DNA of 42,644 bases from Candidatus Dormiibacterota bacterium. Lineage in GTDB: Bacteria; Chloroflexota; Dormibacteria; Aeolococcales; Aeolococcaceae. The notes under the pieces are model-generated. The model did no database searches. It worked only from the letters and a program-made list of their open reading frames with translations, and was not told where the DNA came from. The stretch's first letter is position 1; every line of letters begins with the position of its first letter. Below, piece by piece: positions 7,279 to 16,060 of this stretch. The position numbers and the translations under genes are program-made. Location of the stretch: contig PLWW01000070.1 of NCBI GenBank assembly GCA_003153125.1, forward strand, positions 1 through 42,644, given 5' to 3'.

Positions 7279-8633
7279 CTCGCTTCCTCAGCTATGGCGG
7301 TGACCAGCCGCCGTGTCAGCTCCTGGAGCTGCGGACTGCGCTCCACCCGCCGTGGTTCTGGATCCGTCGTTCGAAACATCTCGGCACGGTGCCAAGCGCG
7401 CTCACGGGCGCATCGATGGCGGATGTCCTTGAGGCGCGGCAGGTCCGCCACAAGCTCACCATGTCGCAAAACCGGGCGCAACATCGGTTCACCGGCGCGA
7501 TGCTCAGTCACCAACACGATCTCATCGAAGTCCGAATGCCGGTAGACCTGGTGCTGTCCCGGATCGGTGCTCTTCGACGTCGATAGTTTTAGCACAGGTT
7601 GCGCAGCGCCGTCATCACCCCCCTGTGCGACCAGCTTGTAGACCCCACCCAGGGCCGGGGCGTCGAAGCTGGTGCCCAGCTTGGTTCCGACACCGAAGGA
7701 GTCGATCGGTGCCCCGGCCGCGACCAGCTCGGCGATACCCCACTCGTCGAGGTCGCCGCTGGCGACGATGGACGTGCGCGACAGGCCCGCTTCATCGAGC
7801 ATGCCACGGGCTTCGCGGGCAAGGGCCTCGAGGTCTCCGGAATCAAGCCGAATCCCGCGGAGCGAGATCCCCGTCTCCCTGCTGGCCGCGATCGCGTGCT
7901 CGATGCCCCGGTGTGAGTCGAACGTATCGATGAGCAGCACAGCTCGGTCGGGGAAGTCGCGCAGGAACTGCGCAAATGCGCGCTGCTCGCCGCCGTCCGC
8001 TCCGAATGCCATGACGTAGTGATGCGCCATCGTCCCAGTCGTGGGAACCCCGTACCGTACCGCGGCCTCAACGGTTGCCGTGCCGCTGCATCCGGCGATG
8101 TATGCAGCGCGGGCCACCTCCGGCCCCGCCTGCGGACCGTGCAGGCGTCGCAGTGAGTAGTCCCACACTCCCCTCCATCCCGCGGCCATGACGATGCGGA
8201 CCGCCTTGCTCGCCACCATCGTCTGGTGATTGATAAGCGCCAGCAACGCTGATTCGATGATGGTGGCCTCGAGCCGTCGCGCAACCACCCGCAGCAGCGG
8301 CACCCCGGCACCGACGCAGGTGCCCTCGGGGATCGCTGCGACCTCGCCGGAGAAGTGCACCCGGGACAGCTCCGCGATCGTTGATTCGCTGAGCACTCCC
8401 TGCCTGCGCAGAAAGGCGCACTGCTCTGCGGTGAACTGCAGCGCGCGTAGGTACTCGACGGCTTGAGCCAGCCCCGCAACCACCAGGCACCCGCGGTTCG
8501 CCGGCAGGTGGCGCACCGAGAGCTCGAAGCTGACCAGGTCATCCGCCTGGCCATGCCGCACGAACGAGTCGGCCATGGTGAGCTCGTACTCGTCGCAGTA
8601 CAGCGCCAGCTCGGCGAGATGCCCGGTGCCCAT
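7275..8633 (-). CDS. pncB: Nicotinate phosphoribosyltransferase
   Basis: From the ATG at 8633 (CGGAG 7 bases upstream) the product is 452 residues, the usual length of actinobacterial PncB. It converts nicotinate and PRPP to nicotinate mononucleotide with ATP hydrolysis, the first step of NAD salvage. Supporting motifs are LALYCDEYELTMADSF (9-24), LINHQTMVASKAVRI (133-147), GTMAHHYVMAFG (200-211, region of the phospho-accepting His), LLIDTFDS (233-240) and GIRLDSGDL (260-268). The frame is open upstream to 8825, but those residues look random. The M. tuberculosis paralogue pncB2 (Rv0573c) is a DosR-regulon gene, in keeping with the neighbours here. A histidine phosphatase remnant overlaps its stop. 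Confidence 0.93.
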   Translation of the reverse strand: MGTGHLAELALYCDEYELTMADSFVRHGQADDLVSFELSVRHLPANRGCLVVAGLAQAVEYLRALQFTAEQCAFLRRQGVLSESTIAELSRVHFSGEVAAIPEGTCVGAGVPLLRVVARRLEATIIESALLALINHQTMVASKAVRIVMAAGWRGVWDYSLRRLHGPQAGPEVARAAYIAGCSGTATVEAAVRYGVPTTGTMAHHYVMAFGADGGEQRAFAQFLRDFPDRAVLLIDTFDSHRGIEHAIAASRETGISLRGIRLDSGDLEALAREARGMLDEAGLSRTSIVASGDLDEWGIAELVAAGAPIDSFGVGTKLGTSFDAPALGGVYKLVAQGGDDGAAQPVLKLSTSKSTDPGQHQVYRHSDFDEIVLVTEHRAGEPMLRPVLRHGELVADLPRLKDIRHRCARERAWHRAEMFRTTDPEPRRVERSPQLQELTRRLVTAIAEEAS

Positions 8634-8888
8634 TCGTTTCTCCGTGACCGCCGCCGACCCCCCGACCATACGGGCCGCGTGCTTCTCAGCGCGCCGTGAG
8701 CGCGACGGTGTCGCCGTTCCCGACGGGCCGGCCGACGCTATACTCCGAACGCTACCGATGTGCGGAAACATCATACAAGCGCGAGGATAAAATCGCCTGC
8801 GGAGTCGCGGGCGAGAGCGAGCCAAGTGACTGATGACGTGTGCGCCGACGTGCGCGCACTGTCGCGCTTGATGTCGGACTTCCTAGCA
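8634..8888. other. Upstream region of pncB up to the insertion sequence
   Basis: Probable pncB promoter region. An open minus frame continues from pncB but its composition is not protein-like. No DosR-like box was found by eye. The IS5-type element begins at about 8889. Confidence 0.4.
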
Positions 8889-10142
8889 GGGTGTTGATTT
8901 TCGAGCGGTGAGGAAGCCCTCGACAGGGTGACTCGGGTGTGCGAGTCTTGGGGAAGCTCATTCAGCTTGCGGAGATTCAGCATGCGTGGCACCACCACCC
9001 GCCAGGCGACGATGCTGTCCACCCTGACCTCGGACAGCCTGATCCCGTTGGACCACCCGATCCGGCGCATCAAGCCGGTGGTGGAGGCGGTGCTGGCCGA
9101 GCTGGCGCCGGAGTTCGACGCCATGTACGCGCGCACCGGCCGGCAGAGCGTGCCACCGGAGCATTTGCTCAAGGCGACGGTGCTGATGGCCCTGTACTCG
9201 ATCCGCGGCGAGCGCCAGTTCTGCGAGCGACTCCGCGACGACCTGCTCTTCAAGTTCTTCCTCGACCTCAACGTCGACGACGAGGGTTTTGACCACAGCA
9301 CCTTCAGCCGCAACCGACAGCGGTTGCTGACCCACGAGATCGCCGATCGCTTCTTCGCGGCGGTGGTGCAGCAGGCCCACCTGCGCCGCTACATCTCCGG
9401 CGAGCACTTCAGTGTCGACGGCACCCTGCTCGAGGCCTGGGCCTCGCACAAGAGCTTCCGGCCCAAGGACGGTGGCGGCAAGGGAGGGCCACCAGCGCCA
9501 GGACGGAACGCCGAGGTGGACGACCACGGCGAGAAGCGCAGCAACGAGACCCACCACTCGACTACCGATCCTGAGGCGCGCCTGGCCCGCAAGGGCAATG
9601 GGGTGGCCGCCAAACTCAGCGATGCCGGCCACCTCCTCATGGAGAACCGGAGCGCGCTGATCGCCGACATGGAGCTCACCTCGGCAACGGGATATGCGGA
9701 ACGGGAGACCGCGCTCACCCTGCTGGCGCGGCTGCCGGCGCGAGCTCGACGCCGAACGGTGGGCGGCGACAAGGGTTTCGACACGACGGGCTTCGTCGCC
9801 GGCTGCCGCGCCTTGAGGGTGACCCCGCACGTGTCCCAGAACACCAGCAACCGGCGCAGCGCCATCGACGGACGGACCACTCGGCACCACGGCCACGTGA
9901 CCAGCCTGCGCATCCGCAAACGAATCGAGGAACCCTTCGGCTGGATGAAGACGATCGCCGGCGGACGCAAGCTGCGCTACATCGGCCTGCAGCGCAACCG
10001 AGCCTGGTTCCTGATGACCGGAGCGGTCGACAACCTCATCCGCATCACCGCGCTGGACGCCCAGGCCGCCTGAGCCGGGGCCCGGGAGGGCTCCCGCACG
10101 GGATCCGCGCACCCGATCTCCCACCGAAATCGCGACAACGCC
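8889..10142 (+). mobile_element. IS5-family insertion sequence
   Basis: A single transposase gene flanked by imperfect candidate ends. The left end starts GGGTGTTG (8889-8896); the right end, read on the other strand from 10142, starts GGCGTTG. About half of the first 23 positions agree, including an inner CGGTGAG/CGGTGGG block. I could not find a target-site duplication, so the exact borders are uncertain. The right border abuts a pdxS gene lacking its N-terminal two thirds, suggesting an insertion-linked deletion. Confidence 0.55.
8982..10073 (+). CDS. IS5-family transposase
   Basis: A 363-residue DDE transposase. The N-terminal DUF772-type domain (about 1-110) has [33 protein letters not shown] and [15 protein letters not shown]. 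The catalytic domain shows the three acidic positions in [19 protein letters not shown] and [10 protein letters not shown]. The ATG at 8982 has GGAG 8 bases upstream; the frame is open to 8928 but without a site. The gene looks intact, with no frameshift, so the element may be active. A Gly/Lys/Pro-rich insert before the second acidic block is common in this group. Confidence 0.9.
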   Translation: MRGTTTRQATMLSTLTSDSLIPLDHPIRRIKPVVEAVLAELAPEFDAMYARTGRQSVPPEHLLKATVLMALYSIRGERQFCERLRDDLLFKFFLDLNVDDEGFDHSTFSRNRQRLLTHEIADRFFAAVVQQAHLRRYISGEHFSVDGTLLEAWASHKSFRPKDGGGKGGPPAPGRNAEVDDHGEKRSNETHHSTTDPEARLARKGNGVAAKLSDAGHLLMENRSALIADMELTSATGYAERETALTLLARLPARARRRTVGGDKGFDTTGFVAGCRALRVTPHVSQNTSNRRSAIDGRTTRHHGHVTSLRIRKRIEEPFGWMKTIAGGRKLRYIGLQRNRAWFLMTGAVDNLIRITALDAQAA

Positions 10143-10200
10143 GGTGGGCCATCCATCTCGGCTTACTTCGGCGCCCTCGGCGAACCGAACATCAACACCC

Positions 10201-10512
10201 TGCTACGAGCTGGTGGTGGAGATTGCCGAGACCGGCCGCCTTCCGGTGGTGAACTTCTCGGCCGGCGGCATCGCGACTCCGGCGGATGCCGCCCTGATGA
10301 TGCAGCTCGGGGCCGAGGGTAACTTCGTTGGCAGCAGCATCTTCAAGAGTGAGGATCCCCTCAACTACGCGAAGGCGATCGTCGCCGCGAAGACCTACTT
10401 CGACAAGCCCGAGGTGATCGCGGAGGTCAGCACCGGTCTGGGACCGGCCATGCGCGGTCTCGATGTCGCCGCGATGCCCCGCGAGGAACTGCTGTCCACG
10501 CGTGGCTGGTAG
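10201..10512 (+). pseudogene. pdxS: PdxS (pyridoxal 5'-phosphate synthase) C-terminal fragment
   Basis: From about 10201 the frame reads [39 protein letters not shown], then [19 protein letters not shown] and the terminal STRGW. This is the last third of PdxS, the synthase subunit that makes PLP from ribose 5-phosphate, glyceraldehyde 3-phosphate and ammonia. The catalytic lysines in the N-terminal two thirds are missing. The usual EGVFVGSGIFK has become [11 protein letters not shown], a sign of relaxed selection. The break lies about 60 bases from the right end of the IS5-type element. Confidence 0.82.
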
Positions 10513-10644
10513 CGGCTCCACGGTGATCCACGGGACGTCGGCGGTACACTGAGACCGTCTCATGACGCTGCTCAGGCTCCGGGGCGACCAGGGCTGCCAC
10601 GTCCACGCGACCCGACCAGACAAGGCCACCCCACCCGCCCTGAC

Positions 10645-12090
10645 ATGATGCAGCGAGTGGTGGCGACCGTCGAGCTCGTCGAGGAGACGCCGGAGCGCTG
10701 GCGCATCGAGCCGAGAGACGGCATGCGCGTGCCTGGCATCGTCTTCGCGTCGCGTGCGCTGCTTCCGGACGTCAGCTCCGATCGCTGCCTCGACCAGGTG
10801 GTCAACGTGGCAACCCTTCCCGGCATCGTGGGAGCGAGCTACGCGATGCCCGACGTCCACTGGGGATACGGTTTCCCCATCGGGGGTGTCGCCGCGACTG
10901 ACGTTGCCGCTGGCGGGGTCATCTCTCCCGGTGGCGTGGGCTTCGATATTTCGTGTGGGGTGAGGCTGCTCACCGCCTCCGCCCAACGTGAGGAGATCAC
11001 CCGGGTCCTTCCCCGCTTGATGGATCAGCTGATGCGCGATGTGCCTCACGGCGCCGGTCCCGGGGGCGTGTGGCGCCTTGACACTGGCAAGGAGCTGGAT
11101 GGCGTGCTCAGCGGTGGCTCCGAGTACGCCGTCGAGCGCGGCTTCGGCGTCCCGCGCGATGTCGACCGTTGCGAGGACCGCGGCCGGCTCAGGGGCGCTG
11201 ACCCCGACGCTGTCAGCGTCCGGGCCAAGGAGCGGGGCAGAGCGCAGGTTGGCAGCCTGGGCTCGGGCAACCATTTCCTCGAGTTGCAGGCAGTCGACGC
11301 GATCTACGACGCCACCGCAGCCGCCGCGTTCGGCCTGACCCAGGGACAGGTATGCGTGATGATCCACTGCGGCTCCCGTGGTCTCGGACATCAAGTGTGC
11401 AGCGACCACGTCCGCGTCATGGGCCCGGCGATGCACCGCTACGGGATCAGCGTGCCCGATGCGCAGCTTGCGTGCGCCCCGGTGCAGAGCCCCGAGGGCG
11501 CGGCATATTTGGGCGCGATGGAAGCGGCGGCCAACTTCGGGCGAGCCAACCGCCAGGTGCTGAGCGTTGCAGTCCGCCGCGCCTTTCAGCGAGTCGTCGG
11601 GGCAGGCGCTGTCGACCTCCTCTACGACGTCTCCCACAACCTCGCGAAACTGGAGCCGCACATGGTCGAGGGACAGGAACGTGTGCTCTGTGTGCATCGC
11701 AAGGGAGCAACCCTCGCGCTGCCCCCGGGCCATCGCGATCTGCCCGCGGACCTTTCCGTCATTGGCCAACCAGTGCTGGTCCCAGGATCGATGGGCACCG
11801 CGTCCTACGTCCTCCGTGGTGTCGCCGGCGGGGGCGCATTTCATTCCACATGCCACGGCGCCGGGCGTGCCATGAGCCGCCATGAGGCACTGCGGCGCAT
11901 CAGCGGGCCGGCATTGCGGCGCGAACTGGAAGCCGCCGGCGTCACCGTGCGGGCTGGCTCGCTGCGCGGGTTGGCGGAAGAGGCACCGTTCGCATACAAG
12001 GACGTCGACGAGGTGGTGCTCACCTGTGAGCGCGCCGGCCTCGCACAGCGAGTGGCCAGGCTGGTTCCCATCGGGGTGGTGAAGGGATAG
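10645..12090 (+). CDS. rtcB: RNA-splicing ligase RtcB
   Basis: A complete 481-residue RtcB, the GTP- and Mn-dependent ligase that joins 2',3'-cyclic phosphate or 3'-phosphate to 5'-OH RNA ends in tRNA repair and splicing. Metal ligands are visible: [15 protein letters not shown] (67-81), [11 protein letters not shown] (97-107, Cys104), GSGNHFLE (206-213, His210), [11 protein letters not shown] (239-249, His241) and VSHN (329-332, His331). The guanylylated His lies in [12 protein letters not shown] (His404). Two ATG codons (10645, 10648) are possible starts; the ribosome binding site is weak. It is convergent with the MBL-archease gene, 16 bases apart, and archease is the known activator of RtcB. 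Confidence 0.95.
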   Translation: MMQRVVATVELVEETPERWRIEPRDGMRVPGIVFASRALLPDVSSDRCLDQVVNVATLPGIVGASYAMPDVHWGYGFPIGGVAATDVAAGGVISPGGVGFDISCGVRLLTASAQREEITRVLPRLMDQLMRDVPHGAGPGGVWRLDTGKELDGVLSGGSEYAVERGFGVPRDVDRCEDRGRLRGADPDAVSVRAKERGRAQVGSLGSGNHFLELQAVDAIYDATAAAAFGLTQGQVCVMIHCGSRGLGHQVCSDHVRVMGPAMHRYGISVPDAQLACAPVQSPEGAAYLGAMEAAANFGRANRQVLSVAVRRAFQRVVGAGAVDLLYDVSHNLAKLEPHMVEGQERVLCVHRKGATLALPPGHRDLPADLSVIGQPVLVPGSMGTASYVLRGVAGGGAFHSTCHGAGRAMSRHEALRRISGPALRRELEAAGVTVRAGSLRGLAEEAPFAYKDVDEVVLTCERAGLAQRVARLVPIGVVKG

Positions 12091-12106
12091 GAGGCGTACG
12101 TCCTGG

Positions 12107-13123
12107 CTACACGTCGACGACGACGTGGCACAACCAGCCACTCTCGTCCTCATCGAGACGCAGGGCATAGCGTGCGATTCCCTTGGGCACCGGTCCAATG
12201 CTCTTGACCTGCTCGAGGGGAATGACATCGAACACGGCGCGCACTCCACCTCCCCGATGATCCCGCAGAGACATTGCCACCGGGACCATTCCTTTCGCAT
12301 CGATGACGTAGATCGCCTCCTCGAGAATGCTGATCAGCGACTCGACATCGTCCATCGCCGGAATGTCAGTGCTCAACGACCCCGAGGCGACAGCCGAGCG
12401 CACATCGATGAATGATTCGACCAACCCGAGCACCGCCTGCTCGATGCACACGTTGCGTGCTGGACCCCACGCTTCGATGATGAGGTCCGCCGTGTGGGGC
12501 AACAGGCGATGACCCGGCGCCCGTCCGCGCCTCCCTGCCACGCGCGCTGGGCGCTGCGTGAACACCTGACCCTGACGGCCGAATTCACCGAACGGTGGGG
12601 TCATTCCGGCATCGATGGCCCGCAGTGTCGGCCGTCCCAGGTGTGCGAAGACGAGGCGGCGTACGCCGCGGCGTCGCGCCTCCGCTGATACGTCGAGCGC
12701 GGCCGCGTGCCCCCCGGCGCCACGGGCGAAATGGATCGGCCTGCGCCAGCCCGCCGCATCCGCGAAGAGGATGTCAACGCCGGCTGCCCATTCCGGAAAT
12801 ACCAGGAATTTCGGCGCCCATGCGACGCGACGATCACATCCGATGATGAGGTAGCCGCACGTGGCGTGGGCGGTGTGCACCACAGGGCGTGGCTCGATGC
12901 GCACGCCGCCGGCTACGAGCGCGAGCATCGCCGGTTCGACCGCTCGTGCTCGAGCACTGCGGCGGATGGCGGCTCGCAATTCCGCCTGGGCATCGGTGAC
13001 CAGCCACGCGTCGATGGGCGCAGCCGGTTCCGCGCCGGGGCCGCCGTCGAACATCACGCGCAGGCCACCGCTCTCGAGCAAGAGACCGGCCGGCGCGAAA
13101 CGCGGCGAGTTCATCGCGCCCAC
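12107..13123 (-). CDS. Metallo-beta-lactamase-like / archease fusion protein
   Basis: A 338-residue two-domain protein. Residues 1-190 resemble metallo-beta-lactamase-fold proteins (LVTDAQAEL, RPVVHTAHATCGYLI, WAPKFLVFPEWAAGVDILFA, GGHAAALDVSAEARRRG, LVFAHLGRPTLRAI), but the canonical HxHxDH metal motif is not visible, although His83, His86, His139 and His161 could still bind metal. Residues 203-338 are archease: GHRLLPHTADLIIEAWG, SLSTDIPAMDDVESLI, AIYVID and the terminal HVVVDV. Archease speeds guanylylation and turnover of RtcB. The archease opening is LPHTAD rather than the usual LDHTAD, so one acidic residue is replaced. Start is GTG at 13123 or ATG at 13114. Its gene ends 16 bases from the end of rtcB. 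Confidence 0.85.
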   Translation of the reverse strand: MGAMNSPRFAPAGLLLESGGLRVMFDGGPGAEPAAPIDAWLVTDAQAELRAAIRRSARARAVEPAMLALVAGGVRIEPRPVVHTAHATCGYLIIGCDRRVAWAPKFLVFPEWAAGVDILFADAAGWRRPIHFARGAGGHAAALDVSAEARRRGVRRLVFAHLGRPTLRAIDAGMTPPFGEFGRQGQVFTQRPARVAGRRGRAPGHRLLPHTADLIIEAWGPARNVCIEQAVLGLVESFIDVRSAVASGSLSTDIPAMDDVESLISILEEAIYVIDAKGMVPVAMSLRDHRGGGVRAVFDVIPLEQVKSIGPVPKGIARYALRLDEDESGWLCHVVVDV

Positions 13124-13173
13124 ACCGAGAAGGGTCAGACGCAGCTGCCGCGGCCGGGCGTCGGCCCGCGCCC

Positions 13174-14175
13174 TCAGGCTGGCCGCGGGGGCGCTCCTGG
13201 GAGTGACTCGAGATTCTCACCGTGGAAGATCTCAGAAACCGATTGGTCCGTGAAGACGGCGCGGATCACTGACGCGATCAGCGGTGCCACTGACACGACG
13301 GTCAACTTGGAGGGGCTGGCATCCGCCCGGAGCGGCAGCGTGTCGGTGACGACCACCTCGCTGAGCGCCGACTCGTCCAGCCGCTGCCGCGCCGGCGGCG
13401 AGAACACCGCGTGCGTCGCTACCGCGATAACGTCGACCGCGCCTGCCTGCAGCAGTCTCGGGACCACGTTCGTGACGGTTCCAGCGGTGTCGATCATGTC
13501 GTCGACGATCACGCAGCGCCGTCCGCGCACATCGCCAATCAGCCCGACCGCCTCGGAGACGTTGCGCACGTCCGCCCGGCGAACCTTCTGCATGAAGGCG
13601 ATGCCGCAATCGAGGTGCGCCGCGTACTTCTGCGCCATCTTGCCGCGGCCGGGATCGGGCGCCACGACCACCAAGTTGTCCCAGGCCCTGCTGCGCACGT
13701 AGGCGGCAAGGACCGGCAGCGCCGTCAGATGGTCGAGTGGGACGTCGAAGAAGCCCTGGATCTGGCCGGTGTGCAGATCCACAGCCAGCACGCGGTCGCA
13801 GCCGGCAACGCTGAGGAGATCAGCCACCAAACGTGCCGAGATGGGCTCGCGCGCCAGTGACTTCTTGTCTTGGCGTGCGTAGCCGAAGTACGGGATGACC
13901 GCGTTGATGCGCGAAGCACTCGCCCGTTTCAGCGCGTCGATCATGATCAGCTGCTCCATGATCGTTTCGTTGACTGGAGCACCGTGGGTCTGGATGACAA
14001 AGGCGTCGCAGCCGCGAACTGATTCGAGGAAGCGGACGTAGATCTCGCCGGACGCGAAGCGACCGATGTCCACGGGGCTTAGCTCCATCCCCGAGGCGGC
14101 GGCGACCGCCGTGGCCAGCTGGGGATGGCACGACCCCGCGAACAGCATCGCCCGGCGCGCCACGGACACCTGCAT
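13174..14175 (-). CDS. prs: Ribose-phosphate pyrophosphokinase (PRPP synthetase)
   Basis: From the ATG at 14175 the product is 333 residues. Diagnostic stretches are LFAGSCHPQLA, VDIGRFASGEIYVRF, AVIPYFGYARQDKKS, VDLHTGQIQGFFDVPLDHL, VVAPDPGRGKMAQKYA and the PRPP-binding VIVDDMIDTAGT. It makes PRPP from ribose 5-phosphate and ATP. In this context it would supply PRPP to nicotinate phosphoribosyltransferase and the two other phosphoribosyltransferases. FGSCHP is usually FSGNAN in housekeeping Prs, so this may be a divergent paralogue (class unclear). The frame continues upstream to 14250, overlapping the DUF1876 gene, but those residues look random. It lies 13 bases after DUF1876. Confidence 0.9.
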   Translation of the reverse strand: MQVSVARRAMLFAGSCHPQLATAVAAASGMELSPVDIGRFASGEIYVRFLESVRGCDAFVIQTHGAPVNETIMEQLIMIDALKRASASRINAVIPYFGYARQDKKSLAREPISARLVADLLSVAGCDRVLAVDLHTGQIQGFFDVPLDHLTALPVLAAYVRSRAWDNLVVVAPDPGRGKMAQKYAAHLDCGIAFMQKVRRADVRNVSEAVGLIGDVRGRRCVIVDDMIDTAGTVTNVVPRLLQAGAVDVIAVATHAVFSPPARQRLDESALSEVVVTDTLPLRADASPSKLTVVSVAPLIASVIRAVFTDQSVSEIFHGENLESLPGAPPRPA

Positions 14176-14188
14176 GCGTGAGCCCGAG

Positions 14189-14485
14189 TCAGGCCTCTGG
14201 GATCCTGGCCGCGGCGTGGGTCGCCGCCTCCAGCTGCGACACGGCGTCACTGACCAAGTCGTGCGCCAGCTGAGAGAGCGCCCGCGACACCGCCAGGTCC
14301 TCTCCCACCCGCGGCCGACTGGGGTCCCGGGGGCTGCGCCGCGCCGTGCCGCGCGTGTGCAGCATCCGCTTGCCAGCCGTCAGGGTGGCGACCGCCACGG
14401 TTTTCGCGCCTTCTTCCTCAAAGCGGAACTCCACGCTCCACGTCTCTGCATCCGGCGGGTCAACCTGACCCACGTGGCTGTCCAT
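14189..14485 (-). CDS. DUF1876 (dsRBD-like) stress protein
   Basis: A 98-residue protein of the DUF1876 family. It begins with an acidic stretch, then WSVEFRFEEEGAKTVAVATL, the basic RGTARRSPRDPSRPRVGED turn typical of the family and a C-terminal helix LAVSRALSQLAHDLVSDAV. M. tuberculosis members Rv1738 (strongly DosR-induced) and Rv2632c belong here; Rv1738 resembles ribosome hibernation factors, so a role in translation shutdown is plausible but unproven. A near-perfect AGGAGG lies 7-12 bases upstream of the ATG. The gene overlaps the end of the upstream alpha/beta hydrolase by 26 nt, indicating coupling. Confidence 0.85.
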   Translation of the reverse strand: MDSHVGQVDPPDAETWSVEFRFEEEGAKTVAVATLTAGKRMLHTRGTARRSPRDPSRPRVGEDLAVSRALSQLAHDLVSDAVSQLEAATHAAARIPEA

Positions 14486-15200
14486 TGCTCCTCTCCTCCT
14501 TTGAAGCGGCCTGAACGAGTGGAAACGAACGTATTGTCGGGCTCGGGGTCAGATACTGCTGAAACCACGCCACGGCGTGGCCGATGACCGTATCGAGCGC
14601 CCCGGGCTCTTCGAACAGGTGGCTCGCGCCTGGTACGACGCGCACTTCACACACACCGGCGAGGCGGCGCATTGCTTCACGGTTCAGGTCCAGCACGAGC
14701 TGATCGTTGCCGCCGACGATGAGCATTGTGGGCGCCTGCACCAGCGGCAAGGCGGCGCCCGCGAGATCGGGCCGGCCGCCCCGTGACACGACAGCGGCCA
14801 CGACAGCGGGCCGGTGCGCCGTCGCCACCAGCGCGGCGGCTGCTCCGGTGCTGGCCCCGTACAGCCCGAGCGGCAGGTCGGCCAGCGAGGGCGTCGCTGC
14901 CAGCCAGTCAACGACGGCTTCAACCCGACGACTGAGCAGATCGATGTCGAAGCGCAGGCTGTAGTCGAGTTCGTCGCGAACTGCCTCTTCGCCACTGAGC
15001 AGATCGATGAGAACGGTGGCAAAGCCAGCCTGCTGCAAGGCCGTCGCCACCCTCCGGTTGCGTGGGCTCCTGCGGCCGCTCCCCGAACCGTGGACGAAGA
15101 CGATCAGCCCGATCACTTGTGCCGGGACACCCACGTCTGCCAGGAGTGCCACGCCGCTTGCGGGGATGATTCGGCTCTCTTCGGTGACAGCATTCAGCAT
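14460..15200 (-). CDS. Alpha/beta hydrolase (dienelactone hydrolase-like)
   Basis: Taking the ATG at 15200 the product is 246 residues. It has an oxyanion-type VFVHGSGSGRRSPRNR, the nucleophile elbow LYGASTGAAAAL (G-x-S-x-G), the acid in LIVGGNDQLV and the catalytic His in VPGASHLFEEPGAL. Such hydrolases are commonly found next to, or fused with, phosphoribosyltransferases of the type encoded 16 bases upstream; as I recall M. tuberculosis Rv0571c is such a fusion and belongs to the DosR regulon. The substrate is unknown. The frame is open to 15434 but that part overlaps the phosphoribosyltransferase and is not protein-like. Confidence 0.85.
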   Translation of the reverse strand: MLNAVTEESRIIPASGVALLADVGVPAQVIGLIVFVHGSGSGRRSPRNRRVATALQQAGFATVLIDLLSGEEAVRDELDYSLRFDIDLLSRRVEAVVDWLAATPSLADLPLGLYGASTGAAAALVATAHRPAVVAAVVSRGGRPDLAGAALPLVQAPTMLIVGGNDQLVLDLNREAMRRLAGVCEVRVVPGASHLFEEPGALDTVIGHAVAWFQQYLTPSPTIRSFPLVQAASKEERSNGQPRGSG

Positions 15201-15216
15201 CGTCGCTTTCGCCTTG

Positions 15217-16005
15217 TTATCCCGCGTCAACGGTCGCGATTGTTGCTTCGCGCGCTGACTTGAGGCACGAGCGCACCTCGTCGTCACAGACCTGCCCGAA
15301 ATTGGCGTATGCCTGCGAGACCGCCCAGAAGGCATTGCTGACGACAGCGCCGACGAACACATCAGCAATCTCGCTGAGATGCTCGGCAGCTGCGGTGGAG
15401 GCTGCCGGTACAGCGACCACGACGGTCTGGGCACGACGGGCCCTCACGGCCTGGACGGCTGCAGCCATGCTGGCGCCCGTGGCCACGCCGTCGTCGACGA
15501 CGATGGCAGTGCGGCCGCTGAGATCGATTTCGGGCCACTCCGTCCGATAGGAGCGCTCCCGCCGCGCTAGTTCTGCCTCAGCCTTGCGAATCGCGGCGCC
15601 CACAGCAGCATCGCCGATCCCCAACGAATCAACCGCGTCCTGGTTGATGAGCCGCACGCCGCCAGACGCCACCGCCCCCATGGCCAGTTCGGGCTGCTGC
15701 GGTGCGCAGACCTTTCGCACCACCAGCACATCGAGCGCTGCTCCAAGCTGGATGGCGACCTCGGAGGCGACGGGCACGCCGCCGCGAGCCAAGCCGAGCA
15801 CCACAACGTCGTCGCGATGCGCGCAGTCGCTCAGCAGCTCCGCCAGCTTGCGACCGGCATCGCACCGATCCGTGTACCACGGAGGCAGTCCTGCATTGCG
15901 CAGATTCCCGGCCATGCGCCGACGGGCTTGGATGTCGTGCGTCACGCCCATTTGACAGCTGCGCCGCTTGGTTTCGTAGTGCGCAACCTTGCTGGTCGTC
16001 GCCAC
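15217..16005 (-). CDS. Phosphoribosyltransferase domain protein (second copy)
   Basis: A 262-residue relative of the protein at 1180-1863, with VVVLGLARGGVPVASEVA, DVLVVRKVCAPQQPELAMGA and the PRPP loop TAIVVDDGVATGASM. It carries about 35 extra basic N-terminal residues (MATTSKVAHYETKRRSCQ), which are probably real because AGGAGG lies 7 bases upstream of the ATG at 16005. It follows hsp20 after a strong hairpin and precedes the alpha/beta hydrolase by 16 bases. The two copies in the window differ enough to be old paralogues. Confidence 0.88.
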   Translation of the reverse strand: MATTSKVAHYETKRRSCQMGVTHDIQARRRMAGNLRNAGLPPWYTDRCDAGRKLAELLSDCAHRDDVVVLGLARGGVPVASEVAIQLGAALDVLVVRKVCAPQQPELAMGAVASGGVRLINQDAVDSLGIGDAAVGAAIRKAEAELARRERSYRTEWPEIDLSGRTAIVVDDGVATGASMAAAVQAVRARRAQTVVVAVPAASTAAAEHLSEIADVFVGAVVSNAFWAVSQAYANFGQVCDDEVRSCLKSAREATIATVDAG

Positions 16006-16021
16006 TGGTCAGCCTCCTGAG

Positions 16022-16056
16022 GAGGGCCCGCCGGAGCGCTGCCTCGGCGGGCCCTC
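16022..16056 (-). terminator. Hairpin after hsp20
   Basis: GAGGGCCCGCCG (16022-16033) and CGGCGGGCCCTC (16045-16056) form a perfect 12-bp GC-rich stem with an 11-nt loop, starting 5 bases after the hsp20 stop. There is no T-run, so it is either a U-independent terminator, a partial terminator that lowers expression of the downstream genes, or an mRNA 3' stabiliser. Confidence 0.6.
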
Positions 16057-16060
16057 GTGC

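Noticed and set aside
8881-10150. Exact IS ends and target duplication
   Set aside because: Candidate inverted repeats agree at only about half of 23 positions and no matching flanking duplication was found, so borders are given as approximate only.
10192-12300. 702-codon open frame on the minus strand across rtcB
   Set aside because: It lies antisense to an intact RtcB with all catalytic residues; its His/Arg/Ala-rich composition is that of an antisense shadow in GC-rich DNA.
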